64,000 nt of DNA from Streptomyces phaeofaciens (GTDB taxonomy: Bacteria; Actinomycetota; Actinomycetes; Streptomycetales; Streptomycetaceae): the NCBI RefSeq assembly GCF_014648915.1, contig NZ_BMSA01000042.1:1-64000 (forward strand), given 5' to 3'. Below, in pieces: positions 35,280 through 43,468 of the stretch. Below the pieces are notes generated by a model, which did no database searches, was not told the origin of the DNA, and saw only the letters and a list, made by a program, of their open reading frames with translations. Each line of letters begins with the position of its first letter. Positions within the stretch are counted from its first letter, which is position 1. The translations under genes and the position numbers were made by a program.

Positions 35280-35600
35280 CTGGTGTAGCCATGTGAAGGT
35301 CCGCTCGAAGACCCAGCGGTTCCTGCCCAGACCGGAGCCGTGGGATGTGTCCTTGCGGGCGATCTTCCGCGTGATGCTGCGGGACCTGAGGATGCGGCGG
35401 TACTTGTCGTAGTCGCGGTCGGCGAACAGCCGGCCCGGCCGGTGACGCGGCCGCCCGCGGAACCCACAGACGCGGGGTATCGCGTTCGACAGGCCTATCA
35501 GCTGTGTGACGTCGTGACGGTTTCCACTGGCCAGTAAGACGGTCAAGGGGTGCCCTGTCTGTTGACGATCACGTGGTGCCTGCTGGTCAACCGGGCTCGG
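35280..35600 (-). pseudogene. IS5-family transposase, middle to C-terminal fragment
   Basis: Minus-strand sequence reads LLASGNRHDVTQLIGLSNAI, then PRVCGFRGRPRHRPGRLFAD, RDYDKYRRILRSRSI and HGSGLGRNRWVFERTFTWLH. This is the second catalytic Asp region and the Glu region of an IS5-family transposase, with a frameshift near the end and no N-terminal part. The 35415-35585 portion is nearly identical to 40091-40262. Confidence 0.8.
35415..35585. repeat. About 170-bp direct repeat with 40091-40262
   Basis: Both copies share IS5 transposase sequence (for example CCCACAGACGCGGGGTATCG and CACTGGCCAGTAAGACGGTC) with only a few differences. The copy here joins the C-terminal part of the transposase, the other joins the N-terminal part. 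Confidence 0.85.
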
Positions 35601-35714
35601 CCCGGCCCCGGCGGCGGGGCGACACCGAGGAGCATGTACATGTGTACACACTGGCCGATAAGGTTGATCCGTCGCAGGTTCATCACTCACCAAACCACTC
35701 AACTACTTGGCGGC

Positions 35715-36011
35715 ATGCCAGTGACTAGTACGCATGATTCGCCCATTGGTGAGCAGGCCATGCAACTGCTCCGCCGGATAGCCCGCCTCGACATCGGCAA
35801 CGGCGTTACCCTCCACTACCTCAACCGCGGTACCTGGGCCATCGGCAGCCGTGACGGATACACAGCGAACGAGCGCACCTTCGACACTCTGGTGAAGGGC
35901 GGCACGGCCCGCTACGTCCCCGGAAGTCACCCCGCCCGCATCGAGGCTACGGACCGCGCCAGGGCCGGTGATGCCGGCGGCGACGGCTCCGGCCACGTGA
36001 ACGCGGGTTAG
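35715..36011 (+). CDS. Small hypothetical protein
   Basis: A 98-residue protein. The core AMQLLRRIARLDIGNGVTLH, then YLNRGTWAIGSRDGYTANER and TFDTLVKGGTARYVPGSHP looks like genuine folded sequence and resembles small uncharacterised Streptomyces proteins from memory. No function is known to me. The start is uncertain: the ATG at 35715 has only a weak ribosome site. About 350 bp without a recognisable gene follow (36012-36365). Confidence 0.55.
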   Translation: MPVTSTHDSPIGEQAMQLLRRIARLDIGNGVTLHYLNRGTWAIGSRDGYTANERTFDTLVKGGTARYVPGSHPARIEATDRARAGDAGGDGSGHVNAG

Positions 36012-36365
36012 AACAACCCGGTACGCACCCAAGACTCCAGCCGGGAGCCGTGCTAAGGGGCGGAACGGCAGCAGCAAGCCAGCCTCCACCGGGTCGCCTC
36101 GCACGCCAAAGGGCGGAGCCGGCCGGCGCGGGCTTCCGATGCCAAGCACGAAAGCCAGAGCCGCGAACGATGCGTTCCTGTGCAGGGGCCTGCGATGACA
36201 GTGCACGCGTCGCGCAGCCCGACGCCGGCGAGCGAGTAGGACACACCCCGACGTGGAACGTGAGGCATCGGTCCAGCCAGGGGTCATGCGGCCGCACAGC
36301 CGCTGGGCGCGCACGGTGCCGCCTACGCGGCACGGCTGCTCCCAGGCCCTGAGCGATCTCAACAC

Positions 36366-36635
36366 TCATCCGGGCCCGACGGGCCACCGGCCGGCTGCGG
36401 TGGCCGTGACCGCCCGGGACGCCTCGCCAGCCGGCTGTGTCTGGGACGCCGACGCGGTCAGGTAGGCGCGGGCCATGTCCAGGGCGTCCTCGATCTTCCG
36501 GGTCCCGTCGACACACAGCGTGTACTCCAGGTCCCGCAGACGCTGGCCCGGGGCTGCGGCCGATGGGTCCTCCACGCGGAGCAGCTCGTACTCGTCGAGG
36601 AGCCGGCGCAGGAAAGCAGGCTGGGGCATCAGCAT
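36366..36635 (-). CDS. DUF5133 family protein
   Basis: An 89-residue protein with the family opening MLMPQPAFLRRLLDEYELLR and the core QRLRDLEYTLCVDGTRKIED followed by ALDMARAYL. DUF5133 is widespread in Streptomyces, small and uncharacterised. GAAGGGAA precedes the ATG. It stands alone; about 420 bp without a recognisable gene separate it from the ku gene. Confidence 0.85.
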   Translation of the reverse strand: MLMPQPAFLRRLLDEYELLRVEDPSAAAPGQRLRDLEYTLCVDGTRKIEDALDMARAYLTASASQTQPAGEASRAVTATAAGRWPVGPG

Positions 36636-37056
36636 GGGACTGGTTCCCTTCGCTCAGGAAAACGTGCTGTCTCACCGAGTGACCGGCCTCCTGTTCGGGC
36701 AAGCGCCTCATCGCGTTGCGGGCAATAGTCGTGTGGGGCGAGGCGGTGGTGCTTTGCTGGCGGTGACGGCGCTCTCGCCATGATGAAGGCACTCCCCCGC
36801 GGTCGCCTGCGTTGCCGGGCCCGTCGTGCGTCGGCCCGGCCGACGCGCGAGGACGCCCTGAGGCCAGCACCCCGCCACGCCTATTCAGGCATGGTGGCCT
36901 GCAAGGAAGTGCACAGGGCCGCAGATTGGCGCGACACTTGTCGGGACCGGTCTCGCACCCCCGGTGCGGCAGATGTCGTGCCCCGGCCACGTCGGGCGGC
37001 CGCCCGGCGCCCTGCCGTACGGTGGACGTCTCGGGGCCCCTGTGCGGAGGTTGCCC

Positions 37057-37992
37057 ATGCCCCGAACGATCTGGTCAGGCGCCATCAGCTTCGGCCTGGT
37101 CACGGTGCCCATCCACGTCCTGTCGGCGACCGAGAACCACAGCATCCAGTTCCACCAGTACCACCTGGAGGACATGGCGCGGATCCGCACCCGCAAGATC
37201 TGCGAGCTGGATGGCCGACCGGTTCCGAACGCGGAGATCGGCAAGGGGTACGAGTACGCCCGCGACCAGGTGGTCGCCGTCACGGACGAGGAACTGCGCG
37301 ATCTGCCCCTGCCGACGGCGAAGGCGATCGAGATCGAGGCGTTCGTGCCGCTGGATTCCGTCGACCCGCTGAGGATCGCCGAGGGCTACTACCTCGCCCC
37401 CGACGGGCAGGTCGCCGCCAAACCGTACAAACTGCTCCGTCAGGCACTGGAGCGGTCGTCGAAAGTGGCCGTCGCGAAGTACGCGTGGTCGGGCCGCGAG
37501 CGGCTGGGGCTCCTGCGGGTGCGTGAGGACGCGATCGTGCTGCACGCGATGCGCTGGCCGGACGAGATCCGTGATCCCGCCGAGCTGCTGCCGGCGCCCG
37601 TCGAGGTGGCGGAGGACGAGATCGAGGGCGCGCTCGCGCTGATGGAGATGATGAGCCGCGACGATCTGGACGGACCCGAGTTCCGGGACACGTACACCGA
37701 GGCCCTCGCGAAGATCATCGAGGCAAAGAAGGAGCACACGCCGTTCCCGCAGGCACCGGAGCCGGAGCAGCCGGGCAAGGTCATGGATCTGATGGCCGCG
37801 CTCCAGGAATCCGTGTCCAAGGCCAGGGCCTCGCGCGGCGAGGACGCCGACGTGCACGAGATGCCCGAGCCGAAGAAGAAGAAGGACACGGTCAAGAAGA
37901 CGGCCGAGAAGAAGCAGCCGGCCAAGAAGACCGCCGCAAAGAAGGCGGCCGCGAAGAAGACAACGCCGGGGCGGCGGCCGCGCAGCGCTTGA
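37057..37992 (+). CDS. ku: Ku protein for non-homologous end joining
   Basis: A 311-residue bacterial Ku. The Ku core runs from MPRTIWSGAISFGLVTVPIH through YEYARDQVVAVTDEEL and LRVREDAIVLHAMRWPDEIR. A Lys/Ala-rich tail (EKKQPAKKTAAKKAAAKKTT) gives extra DNA affinity, as in actinobacterial Ku. It forms a homodimer ring on double-strand ends and recruits ligase. The ATG at 37057 follows GGAGG by 7 nt. No ligD is adjacent, so the ligase partner would be elsewhere. Streptomyces often have several ku genes. Confidence 0.95.
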   Translation: MPRTIWSGAISFGLVTVPIHVLSATENHSIQFHQYHLEDMARIRTRKICELDGRPVPNAEIGKGYEYARDQVVAVTDEELRDLPLPTAKAIEIEAFVPLDSVDPLRIAEGYYLAPDGQVAAKPYKLLRQALERSSKVAVAKYAWSGRERLGLLRVREDAIVLHAMRWPDEIRDPAELLPAPVEVAEDEIEGALALMEMMSRDDLDGPEFRDTYTEALAKIIEAKKEHTPFPQAPEPEQPGKVMDLMAALQESVSKARASRGEDADVHEMPEPKKKKDTVKKTAEKKQPAKKTAAKKAAAKKTTPGRRPRSA

Positions 37993-38057
37993 GCCCCTCC
38001 CGGCCACGGTTCACGGCGCTGGAACACAACCCTCGGCAGGCAGGGCATGATCCCTCC

Positions 38058-38390
38058 ATGGGCCAGAGACGCGAGGACGACCGCACGGCGTTGCAGTACG
38101 AGCGGGACGGTGTCTGGGTTGTCGTCGCTCACGGCGACTACGACCCCGACACGATCGCCCCGCTCCACCGAGTACTGGACACCACGGCACGCAAGCACTC
38201 CCCCGTGGTGGTCGACGTCAGCGGCGTCTCCTTCGCAGACTCGACGTTCCTGAACCTGCTGCTGCGCATCCACCACATGACCTCACTGCGCGTGGCAGGC
38301 CCGACACCGCAGCTGCGGCGTCTGCCGGAGATCACCGGAACCGACACCGTGCTCGATGTCCGCGCCACCCTCCACGACGCCCTGCCCTAG
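38058..38390 (+). CDS. STAS-domain anti-sigma-factor antagonist
   Basis: A 110-residue STAS protein of the RsbV/SpoIIAA type. Strand 1 is ERDGVWVVVAHGDYDPDTI, and the phosphorylation loop reads VVVDVSGVSFADSTFLNLLL, with Ser and Thr at the usual DS-T site. It would bind an RsbW-like kinase anti-sigma factor and free a sigma factor when unphosphorylated. No cognate kinase is adjacent. The start at 38058 has a weak ribosome site. It is 65 bp after ku in the same direction. Confidence 0.85.
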   Translation: MGQRREDDRTALQYERDGVWVVVAHGDYDPDTIAPLHRVLDTTARKHSPVVVDVSGVSFADSTFLNLLLRIHHMTSLRVAGPTPQLRRLPEITGTDTVLDVRATLHDALP

Positions 38391-38777
38391 ACCAGCGCGG
38401 GCCACGCCCACGAGCGCCATAGCACGCGGCGCCGCCGACGGGTGAAGGCACGCCCGGACGCCCGGTTCGCCACAGCGCATCCGGCGCCTGCCCGTTCCTG
38501 CCCTCTTCTACGGCTGGTGTGGGGCGCGGGTGCTCTGTGGGGGCGGAGCCACGCCCAGCGGCCTGGCCACGAGCTGGAGCCTCGCGCTCGCCGAACCGGC
38601 CACCGCCTTTCCCAACCTCCCAGCCAGCGCCGCCACCATGAACGCCCACCTCACTCCGGCGCTGCTGGACACGCGCGAACAGAGCCTGGACGACGTCCTC
38701 GGGGGCGCCCGGCTGCGCCAGACCGCCGTCGCCGGGGTCGTCGTGTTCGTGGGCGTCTGGCGGAAGTCACGCCCGGG
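38391..38777. other. Gene-free stretch
   Basis: About 390 bp between the STAS gene and the zinc-ribbon-like frame; no family-like reading frame seen. Confidence 0.4.
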
Positions 38778-39026
38778 TCAGGGGCGCCAGCGTCCGAGCC
38801 AGCCGCCGGCCTTCCGCACGGTCTGCTCGGCTACCGCCTCCTGGCACACGTGCTCCTGCTCCTGGGGCCCGCGTTCGTCGGCTTCGGCCCGGCGCTCAGC
38901 TACGACGGCCCGGCTCTGGCAGTACTCGCATAGATGCGGGTGCGACTTGCGCGGCCGGCCCCAGTCCAGTAGGTCGACCGCTGTCCATCGGTCGTCGCTG
39001 AACCTGTTCCCGCAGTCCGCGCACAC
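38778..39026 (-). CDS. Putative small zinc-binding protein
   Basis: An 82-residue frame starting at a GTG: VCADCGNRFSDDRWTAVDLL, then PHLCEYCQSRAVVAERRAEA and an Arg/Glu-rich helix. Two CxxC pairs about 30 residues apart suggest a zinc ribbon. Family not recognised. The frame is open further upstream (to 39548), where the sequence looks non-conserved, so this could also be the end of a decayed larger gene. Confidence 0.4.
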   Translation of the reverse strand: MCADCGNRFSDDRWTAVDLLDWGRPRKSHPHLCEYCQSRAVVAERRAEADERGPQEQEHVCQEAVAEQTVRKAGGWLGRWRP

Positions 39027-39559
39027 GGGGCGCCCGGCTTCGCGGTTGGCTGATGGCGTGCCACCCGCTGCCCGCCGCAGGCTTAGGGCGCCGGTCTCTC
39101 CAAGTCGGCTGGCGGGCGCAGCCGGTTGCAATCGGCCGTCAGATTCAGCGCTGCGAAGTTCCCCAGTCCAGTCCCGGAGTTGTTCGGCGGGGCTGCAAGG
39201 CCCCTGCTGCACGTGCCTTCGGCGATCCCCAGCCTTGAAACAACCCAGGGCCTGTCGGCCACGCCGATCGCGTTCTCGGCCCCAGTCACTGGGCGGCCGC
39301 ACCTTTCCCGCTAGACCAACTCGACGACTGTCAGCTCCGTTCTCAGGTTCGGACGATCGTGGTGTGCAGCCATAGTCCCCACAGGCCACGCCATGCTGGC
39401 CCCCTGCTGCGACTAGCCGTTTGTATGTAGGTGATGCGTCATAGCCGACCCGGGCCCTGTGGAAGTGCATTCCGACCGGTCCACGACCGTCCCCGTCGTG
39501 AGCCCATGACACGACTTCCGCCAGTCTGCGTCGTCCGGTTAACTGCATTGATAGCGGGC
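39027..39559. other. Stretch with no supported gene
   Basis: About 530 bp before the IS607 remnant. Open frames exist on both strands, but without recognisable motifs or ribosome sites. Confidence 0.4.
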
Positions 39560-39900
39560 ATGGTTGATTTCCTGCCGGTTGCCGAGGTCGTGACCTAGAT
39601 TGGGTCCGGGCTGAACGCGCGACGCCGCAAGCTTCACCGGCTGCTGTGCGACCCGCAGGCGGCTGTCATCGTAGTCGAGCACCGGGACCTGCTGGGCGCA
39701 GTTCGGTGCCGAGCACGTGGAGGCCGTCCTGTCGGCGTCCGGGCGGCGCCTGGTCGTCCTCGACCCCGCCGAGACTGCCGACGACCTGGTGCAGGACATC
39801 ACCGATGTCCTGACGTCGATGTGTGCGCTCGTATGGGCGGCAGGCGAAGAGCCAGGCCGCCCGTGCGGTGGTCGTGTCGACACGCGAGGCCGACGGGTGA
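39560..39900 (+). pseudogene. IS607-type serine recombinase (tnpA) remnant
   Basis: Plus-strand pieces read VGSGLNARRRKLHRLLCDPQ-type sequence (IGSGLNARRRKLHRLLCDPQ then AAVIVVEHRD), then in another frame EHVEAVLSASGRRLVVLDPA and DLVQDITDVLTSMCA, then in a third AKSQAARAVVVSTREADG. This is the C-terminal part of the catalytic domain and tail of an IS607-family transposase. The N-terminal catalytic Ser part is missing, a TAG lies near 39596, and there are at least two frameshifts. Inactive. Confidence 0.75.
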
Positions 39901-40080
39901 AGAAGTTCCAGCCTCAGCCCGGCTTCGTGGTACAGGCGTACCGTTTCGCGCTGGACCCGAATGCCTCCCAGGATGCTGCGCTTGCACTGCGGTGCCGCCG
40001 GGGCCGCGTAGAACTTGGCCGTCGGGTGGGTGACCGCCTCGTGGTAGCAGCGCAAGACGGAGAGAGTCCTACAACGTGCC
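39897..40080 (+). pseudogene. TnpB (IS605/IS607 OrfB) N-terminal remnant
   Basis: The GTG at 39897 overlaps the end of the tnpA remnant (GTGA), the normal arrangement in IS607 elements. It reads VKKFQPQPGFVVQAYRFALD, then PNASQDAAL, the canonical TnpB opening. The continuation (HCGAAGA, then LAVGWVTASW) needs a frameshift and runs into TAG stops. TnpB is the RNA-guided nuclease ancestor of Cas12; only its first 60 or so residues survive here. The IS5 fragment follows immediately. Confidence 0.7.
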
Positions 40081-40090
40081 GCAGGACGCG

Positions 40091-40262
40091 GCGGTCGGCG
40101 AACCGCTGGCCCGGCCGGTGACGCGGCCGCCCGCGGAACCCACAGACGCGGGGTATCGCGTTCGACAGGCCTATCAGCTGTGTGATGTCGTGACGGTTTC
40201 CACTGGCCAGTAAGACGGTCGAGGGGGTGCCATGTCTGTTGACGATCACGTGGTGCCTGCTG
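40091..40262. repeat. About 172-bp direct repeat with 35415-35585
   Basis: Second copy of the IS5-derived repeat described at 35415-35585, in the same orientation, offset 4676 bp at the left end. It has one inserted G and a handful of substitutions. Confidence 0.85.
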
Positions 40263-40464
40263 CCGGCCGGGCCCGGTCGACCGGCGAGGCCCGGTGTGAT
40301 CCCCCTTTGAGGGTCTTGGCATGCGAGCCGACGATCGCTGCGCCGCCCGTGTCTAGCAAGCCCACCGACCGCAGCTCGGCCGGCAGGACCTCGTGCCGTT
40401 GCGGCCAGACATCAGCCTTGGTCCAGTCCCGCAGACGCCGCCAGGCCGTCACACGCCCTTGCAC
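40105..40464 (-). pseudogene. IS5-family transposase, N-terminal to middle fragment
   Basis: Minus-strand sequence reads VTAWRRLRDWTKADVWPQRH, EVLPAELRSVGLLDTGGAAI, then GSHAKTLKGGSHRASPVDRA, followed after frameshift by pieces of the HDVTQLIGL region. This is an IS5-family transposase lacking its first and last parts. The first catalytic Asp is probably lost: the usual IDGSH reads IVGSH. Confidence 0.75.
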
Positions 40465-40470
40465 GGCGCG

Positions 40471-40895
40471 TACACGATGCCCCTCACCGCAGCGCGGCCA
40501 TCCCGCGGGCGACCGCCCGGGATACCGATGCCGCCCGCGCGGACGAGCAGGCAGCAGCGGGTCACACGTTCCCCCAGATCGTCAGGCACAAGATCCGCAG
40601 ACACACCACAGATCCTGCCGGCACAACACTCAACTACCGAACCTCACAACGAACTTCATTCTGAATGATCAGTAAGGAGCAGGGCGCCAGCCGTTGCACT
40701 CACTCCAGTGCGCCGCCAACGCACAGAAGGCCGCTGAGCGGGGGAAACGCCGAGGGCCGTCCCAAGGCCCTCCGCCTTCCAGGTGACCCTGTCACGGGCC
40801 GTTGCCCTAGCCGATGGCCCGTGACCTTCGACGCACCTCCAGGGCGCCCCAGCCTGTCCACTGGCTGATCAACCTGTTTGAAAGAAGGAGGTGGG
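40471..40895. other. Gene-free stretch before the sigma-factor operon
   Basis: About 425 bp. It should contain the sigma operon promoter; no certain boxes seen. No recognisable gene on either strand. Confidence 0.4.
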
Positions 40896-41498
40896 GTGCG
40901 GACAGATAGTCGCGTGGAATCCCTTCAGAAGCAGGAGCACGCCCGATCCCGGGAGCGGCGGTACGAAGCGCTGGTTCGCGTGGTGGCACGGCCTTTGCAT
41001 CGGTATCTGCTGCGGCGGACCCATCTGAACCAGGTCGACGACGTACTCGCGGAGACCATGCTGGTGCTCTGGCGCCGGCTGGACGACATACCGGGCATGC
41101 CCGCAGAGTCCGCGCCCGTTGCCGACCAGGTGCTGCCGTGGTGCTACGGCGTCGCACGTGGCTGTCTGGCCAATACCCGCCGAGCAGAGAGACGGCGTCT
41201 GCGGCTCGTTGAACGGCTGACGCACATGGCATCACCATCCCCGCCCCCTGCGCATGCGAACGATCATGAAGACCTATACGCCGCGATGGGCTTGCTCGGT
41301 GAGGTGGACCGTGAAGTGGTGCTGCTGTGGGGGTGGGAGGAACTATCGCCCCGCGCCATAGCGGAGGTGACCGGCCTGAGCCCCAACGCCGTGAGCATCC
41401 GGCTGCATCGAGCGAAGAAGAAGCTGGCCGCGGCTCTCGAACGAAAGAACGGTACTCCCGTCGGACACAAAGCAGATGAAGGAAGGAGCAACCGGTGA
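40896..41498 (+). CDS. ECF-type RNA polymerase sigma factor
   Basis: A 200-residue group 4 (ECF) sigma factor. Region 2 spans YEALVRVVARPLHRYLLRRT to VLAETMLVLWRRL, and region 4 is AAMGLLGEVDREVVLLWGWE, then LSPRAIAEVTGLSPNAVSIR and LHRAKKKL with the helix-turn-helix. The GTG at 40896 follows AAGGAGG by 4 nt; a TTG at 40878 is the alternative. Its stop overlaps the start of the next gene by 4 bp (GTGA), a typical sigma/anti-sigma pairing. The activating signal is unknown. Confidence 0.9.
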   Translation: MRTDSRVESLQKQEHARSRERRYEALVRVVARPLHRYLLRRTHLNQVDDVLAETMLVLWRRLDDIPGMPAESAPVADQVLPWCYGVARGCLANTRRAERRRLRLVERLTHMASPSPPPAHANDHEDLYAAMGLLGEVDREVVLLWGWEELSPRAIAEVTGLSPNAVSIRLHRAKKKLAAALERKNGTPVGHKADEGRSNR

Positions 41499-42082
41499 AC
41501 GAGGACGAACTGCTGGCCCGTCTGCGAGCCGTTGACCCGGCACTGGCGCGTAGGGCTCCTGCACCCGACATCGATCGACTCTTGGAGACCGTGATGGCCA
41601 CCACCGACGTCCACACGCAGACCAGCCAGCCCTCGCGGTGGCAGCCGCGACTGCTTGCCGCCGCGGCCGCCGGGCTGATCGCCACGGGTGGATTCATCAC
41701 CTGGCAGGCCACGCACACCACCGCTTCTCACCCGTCGGCCGCGCCGCTGGCTCTTACCGTTCAGCACACAGACGAAGCGACGCGCTGCGCCGCGCCCACG
41801 GTCGACATCTTGCGCTCGAACACGACCGCTTTCGAAGGCACGGTCACGTCCGTCAGCGGCGGCAAGGTCACCTTCCGCGTAACACACCGCTACCGCGGCG
41901 ACGACCTCTCCGGCGGGGTGACGATGAAGCAGAGCATGCGGCTGGAGGACCTGACGTTCGCACCTGGCGAGCGCTACCTTGTCGTCGCCAGGAAGGGCGC
42001 AGTCAAACCATGTGGTGGCACGGTGGGCGCGGAGCCTGACATGCGCCGGCTGTATCGCCAGGCCTTCGAGTCAGAACGCTGA
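41495..42082 (+). CDS. Membrane-anchored partner of the ECF sigma factor, putative anti-sigma
   Basis: A 195-residue protein with a cytoplasmic N-terminus of about 45 residues (NEDELLARLRAVDPALARRA), one transmembrane helix (RLLAAAAAGLIATGGFITW, about 52-70) and an extracytoplasmic domain of about 120 residues. That domain has two Cys and a beta-rich core (TAFEGTVTSVSGGKVTFRVT, then YRGDDLSGGVTMKQS, then FAPGERYLVVARKG), an OB-like pattern. Topology, coupling and operon position fit an anti-sigma factor, though the N-terminal region lacks a clear zinc-binding ASD motif. Function is inferred. Confidence 0.7.
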   Translation: MNEDELLARLRAVDPALARRAPAPDIDRLLETVMATTDVHTQTSQPSRWQPRLLAAAAAGLIATGGFITWQATHTTASHPSAAPLALTVQHTDEATRCAAPTVDILRSNTTAFEGTVTSVSGGKVTFRVTHRYRGDDLSGGVTMKQSMRLEDLTFAPGERYLVVARKGAVKPCGGTVGAEPDMRRLYRQAFESER

Positions 42083-42566
42083 ACCAGGCGGCAGCTACCG
42101 GGCTGGCCAGCATCCTCATGTTGGTGCATCCGGCGGGCCTTGAAGCAAATACGGCACATAGGGGCCGACGGCCTGAGCGGAGGCATCAACCCGGCGGCTT
42201 CGTGGAAATGGTGCTGGGGTGAGCCTCTGCAGCCAGCCTCGGCGATCACATGGGGTGCCCTGAACGCCGTGCCGGCTTCACTGCGTGCCGCTCAGGGGTC
42301 ACCGCCTGCATTGCAATATGGCTATACGAAATCATACGGAAACATTCCGTCACAAGAGTCGCCAAGAGGTGCGGTGGGCCGGGGCGACAAGCACCTCGCC
42401 CAGGGTGATCTGGATGCCAGGCTTGCAGGTCCGGCATCCAGGTCACCCATTGCCGTGCCGGGAGCGCGGCAGGTGGGTGGCGATGCGTTGGATGGTGAGC
42501 CGCAGGACGGCCGGGCCGCGGCGACGTCCGGCGAGGCGGCTGGGCTGAAGGCTTTGACTCAGGGAA
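42083..42566. other. Gene-free stretch with a 15-bp hairpin
   Basis: About 480 bp. It holds an inverted repeat, GGTGATCTGGATGCC (42404-42418) against GGCATCCAGGTCACC (42433-42447), with one mismatch and a 14-nt loop. This may terminate the sigma operon or be a regulatory site for the TetR gene. No gene recognised. Confidence 0.45.
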
Positions 42567-42567
42567 G

Positions 42568-42579
42568 ACAACCGGTCAT
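42568..42579. promoter_or_regulatory. ACCGGT-centred operator candidate before the TetR gene
   Basis: ACAACCGGTCAT ends 9 nt before the TetR start. The right half (GGTCAT) is identical to the perfect palindrome at 2186-2197; the left half is imperfect. Its position over the translation start is usual for TetR autoregulation. Confidence 0.5.
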
Positions 42580-42588
42580 ATTGAAGGC

Positions 42589-43158
42589 ATGCCTCAGGTC
42601 AGTGCAAGAGGAAAACTTGTAGAGCACGCGGAAGGTGTCTTCCGATGCAAGGGCTTCAGCGGTGCCAGCGTGCAGGACATCGCGGCCGCCGCGGAGGTTC
42701 CCAAGGGTTCCTTCTACAACCACTTCAGGAGCAAGAAGGAACTCGCGGCCGAAATCGTGCGCCGCTACGGTGCCGCCACCGAGTTTGGCATGCTCGCCGG
42801 TGACGCTTCGCCGGTGGGGCGTCTGCGGGCGCACTTCGTTGCGCAGGCCGACCGGACCCGCTCAACGGGAGTCGAGTTCGGGTGTCTCCTGGTGACCATG
42901 GCGAGTGACGCGCCCACGGCAGGCGAGGAGGTGCGCCACGCCGTGCGGGAGACCATCGAGGCGTGGACCGACGCCCTCGCGGCGGTGATCGAGGAGGGCA
43001 GGCAGACAGGCGAGATCCGCCCCGGCCCGTCGGCGCGTGAGGTCGCGGCCTTCCTTATCGACGCGTTCGAGGGCGGAGCTCTGCGAGGCAAGGCCACCGA
43101 GGACGACACAGCTTCGATGCGCTCGCTGAACCTCGCCCTGGACTCGTTGCAGCGCTGA
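42589..43158 (+). CDS. TetR-family transcriptional repressor
   Basis: A 189-residue TetR regulator. The N-terminal helix-turn-helix is ARGKLVEHAEGVFRCKGFSG, ASVQDIAAAAEVPKGSFYNH, then FRSKKELAAEIVRRYG. The ligand domain has one Cys in GVEFGCLLVTMAS, a conserved feature of the TetR branch that often controls flavin or quinone reductases and aldehyde/electrophile detoxification. A candidate operator overlaps its 5' region, and a related one precedes the flavodoxin-like gene at 52.7 kb. The ATG at 42589 has a weak ribosome site. Confidence 0.9.
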   Translation: MPQVSARGKLVEHAEGVFRCKGFSGASVQDIAAAAEVPKGSFYNHFRSKKELAAEIVRRYGAATEFGMLAGDASPVGRLRAHFVAQADRTRSTGVEFGCLLVTMASDAPTAGEEVRHAVRETIEAWTDALAAVIEEGRQTGEIRPGPSAREVAAFLIDAFEGGALRGKATEDDTASMRSLNLALDSLQR

Positions 43159-43468
43159 GGCACAGACCGCTGGCTGCGGCCCACAACACGACCCCGTGAA
43201 CCATTGACGACACCGATAGCTATACAGGTATGGACAGTGTTTGCTACCGACCACACCAAGGCCGCTTCTGCACGCAGCAGCGCGCGGAAGCAGAGCCCTA
43301 CCGTGCACCGGCTCCGATGGACAACCTAGAAGTCCTGTCCGAGCGCCGTTCAGCAGGTCCTACTGGCCGCTCCGCCGCACTGGACCGCTCCCGTTCCCTT
43401 CAGAGCGACGTGCTCCGCGTTGCCAGATCGCCGCACCGAGTACGACGTCCGGCTGAGTGGAGGTTGTG
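43159..43468. other. Intergenic stretch before the SARP gene
   Basis: About 310 bp with no recognisable gene. It includes TTGACGACACCGATAGCTATACAGG around 43204-43228; TTGACG with TATACA after about 14-15 nt is promoter-like but the spacing is short. Confidence 0.35.

Noticed and set aside
36780..37526. Rightward 248-codon frame overlapping the start of ku
   Set aside because: Arg-rich shadow of the Ku coding sequence in another frame; Ku motifs fix the real frame.
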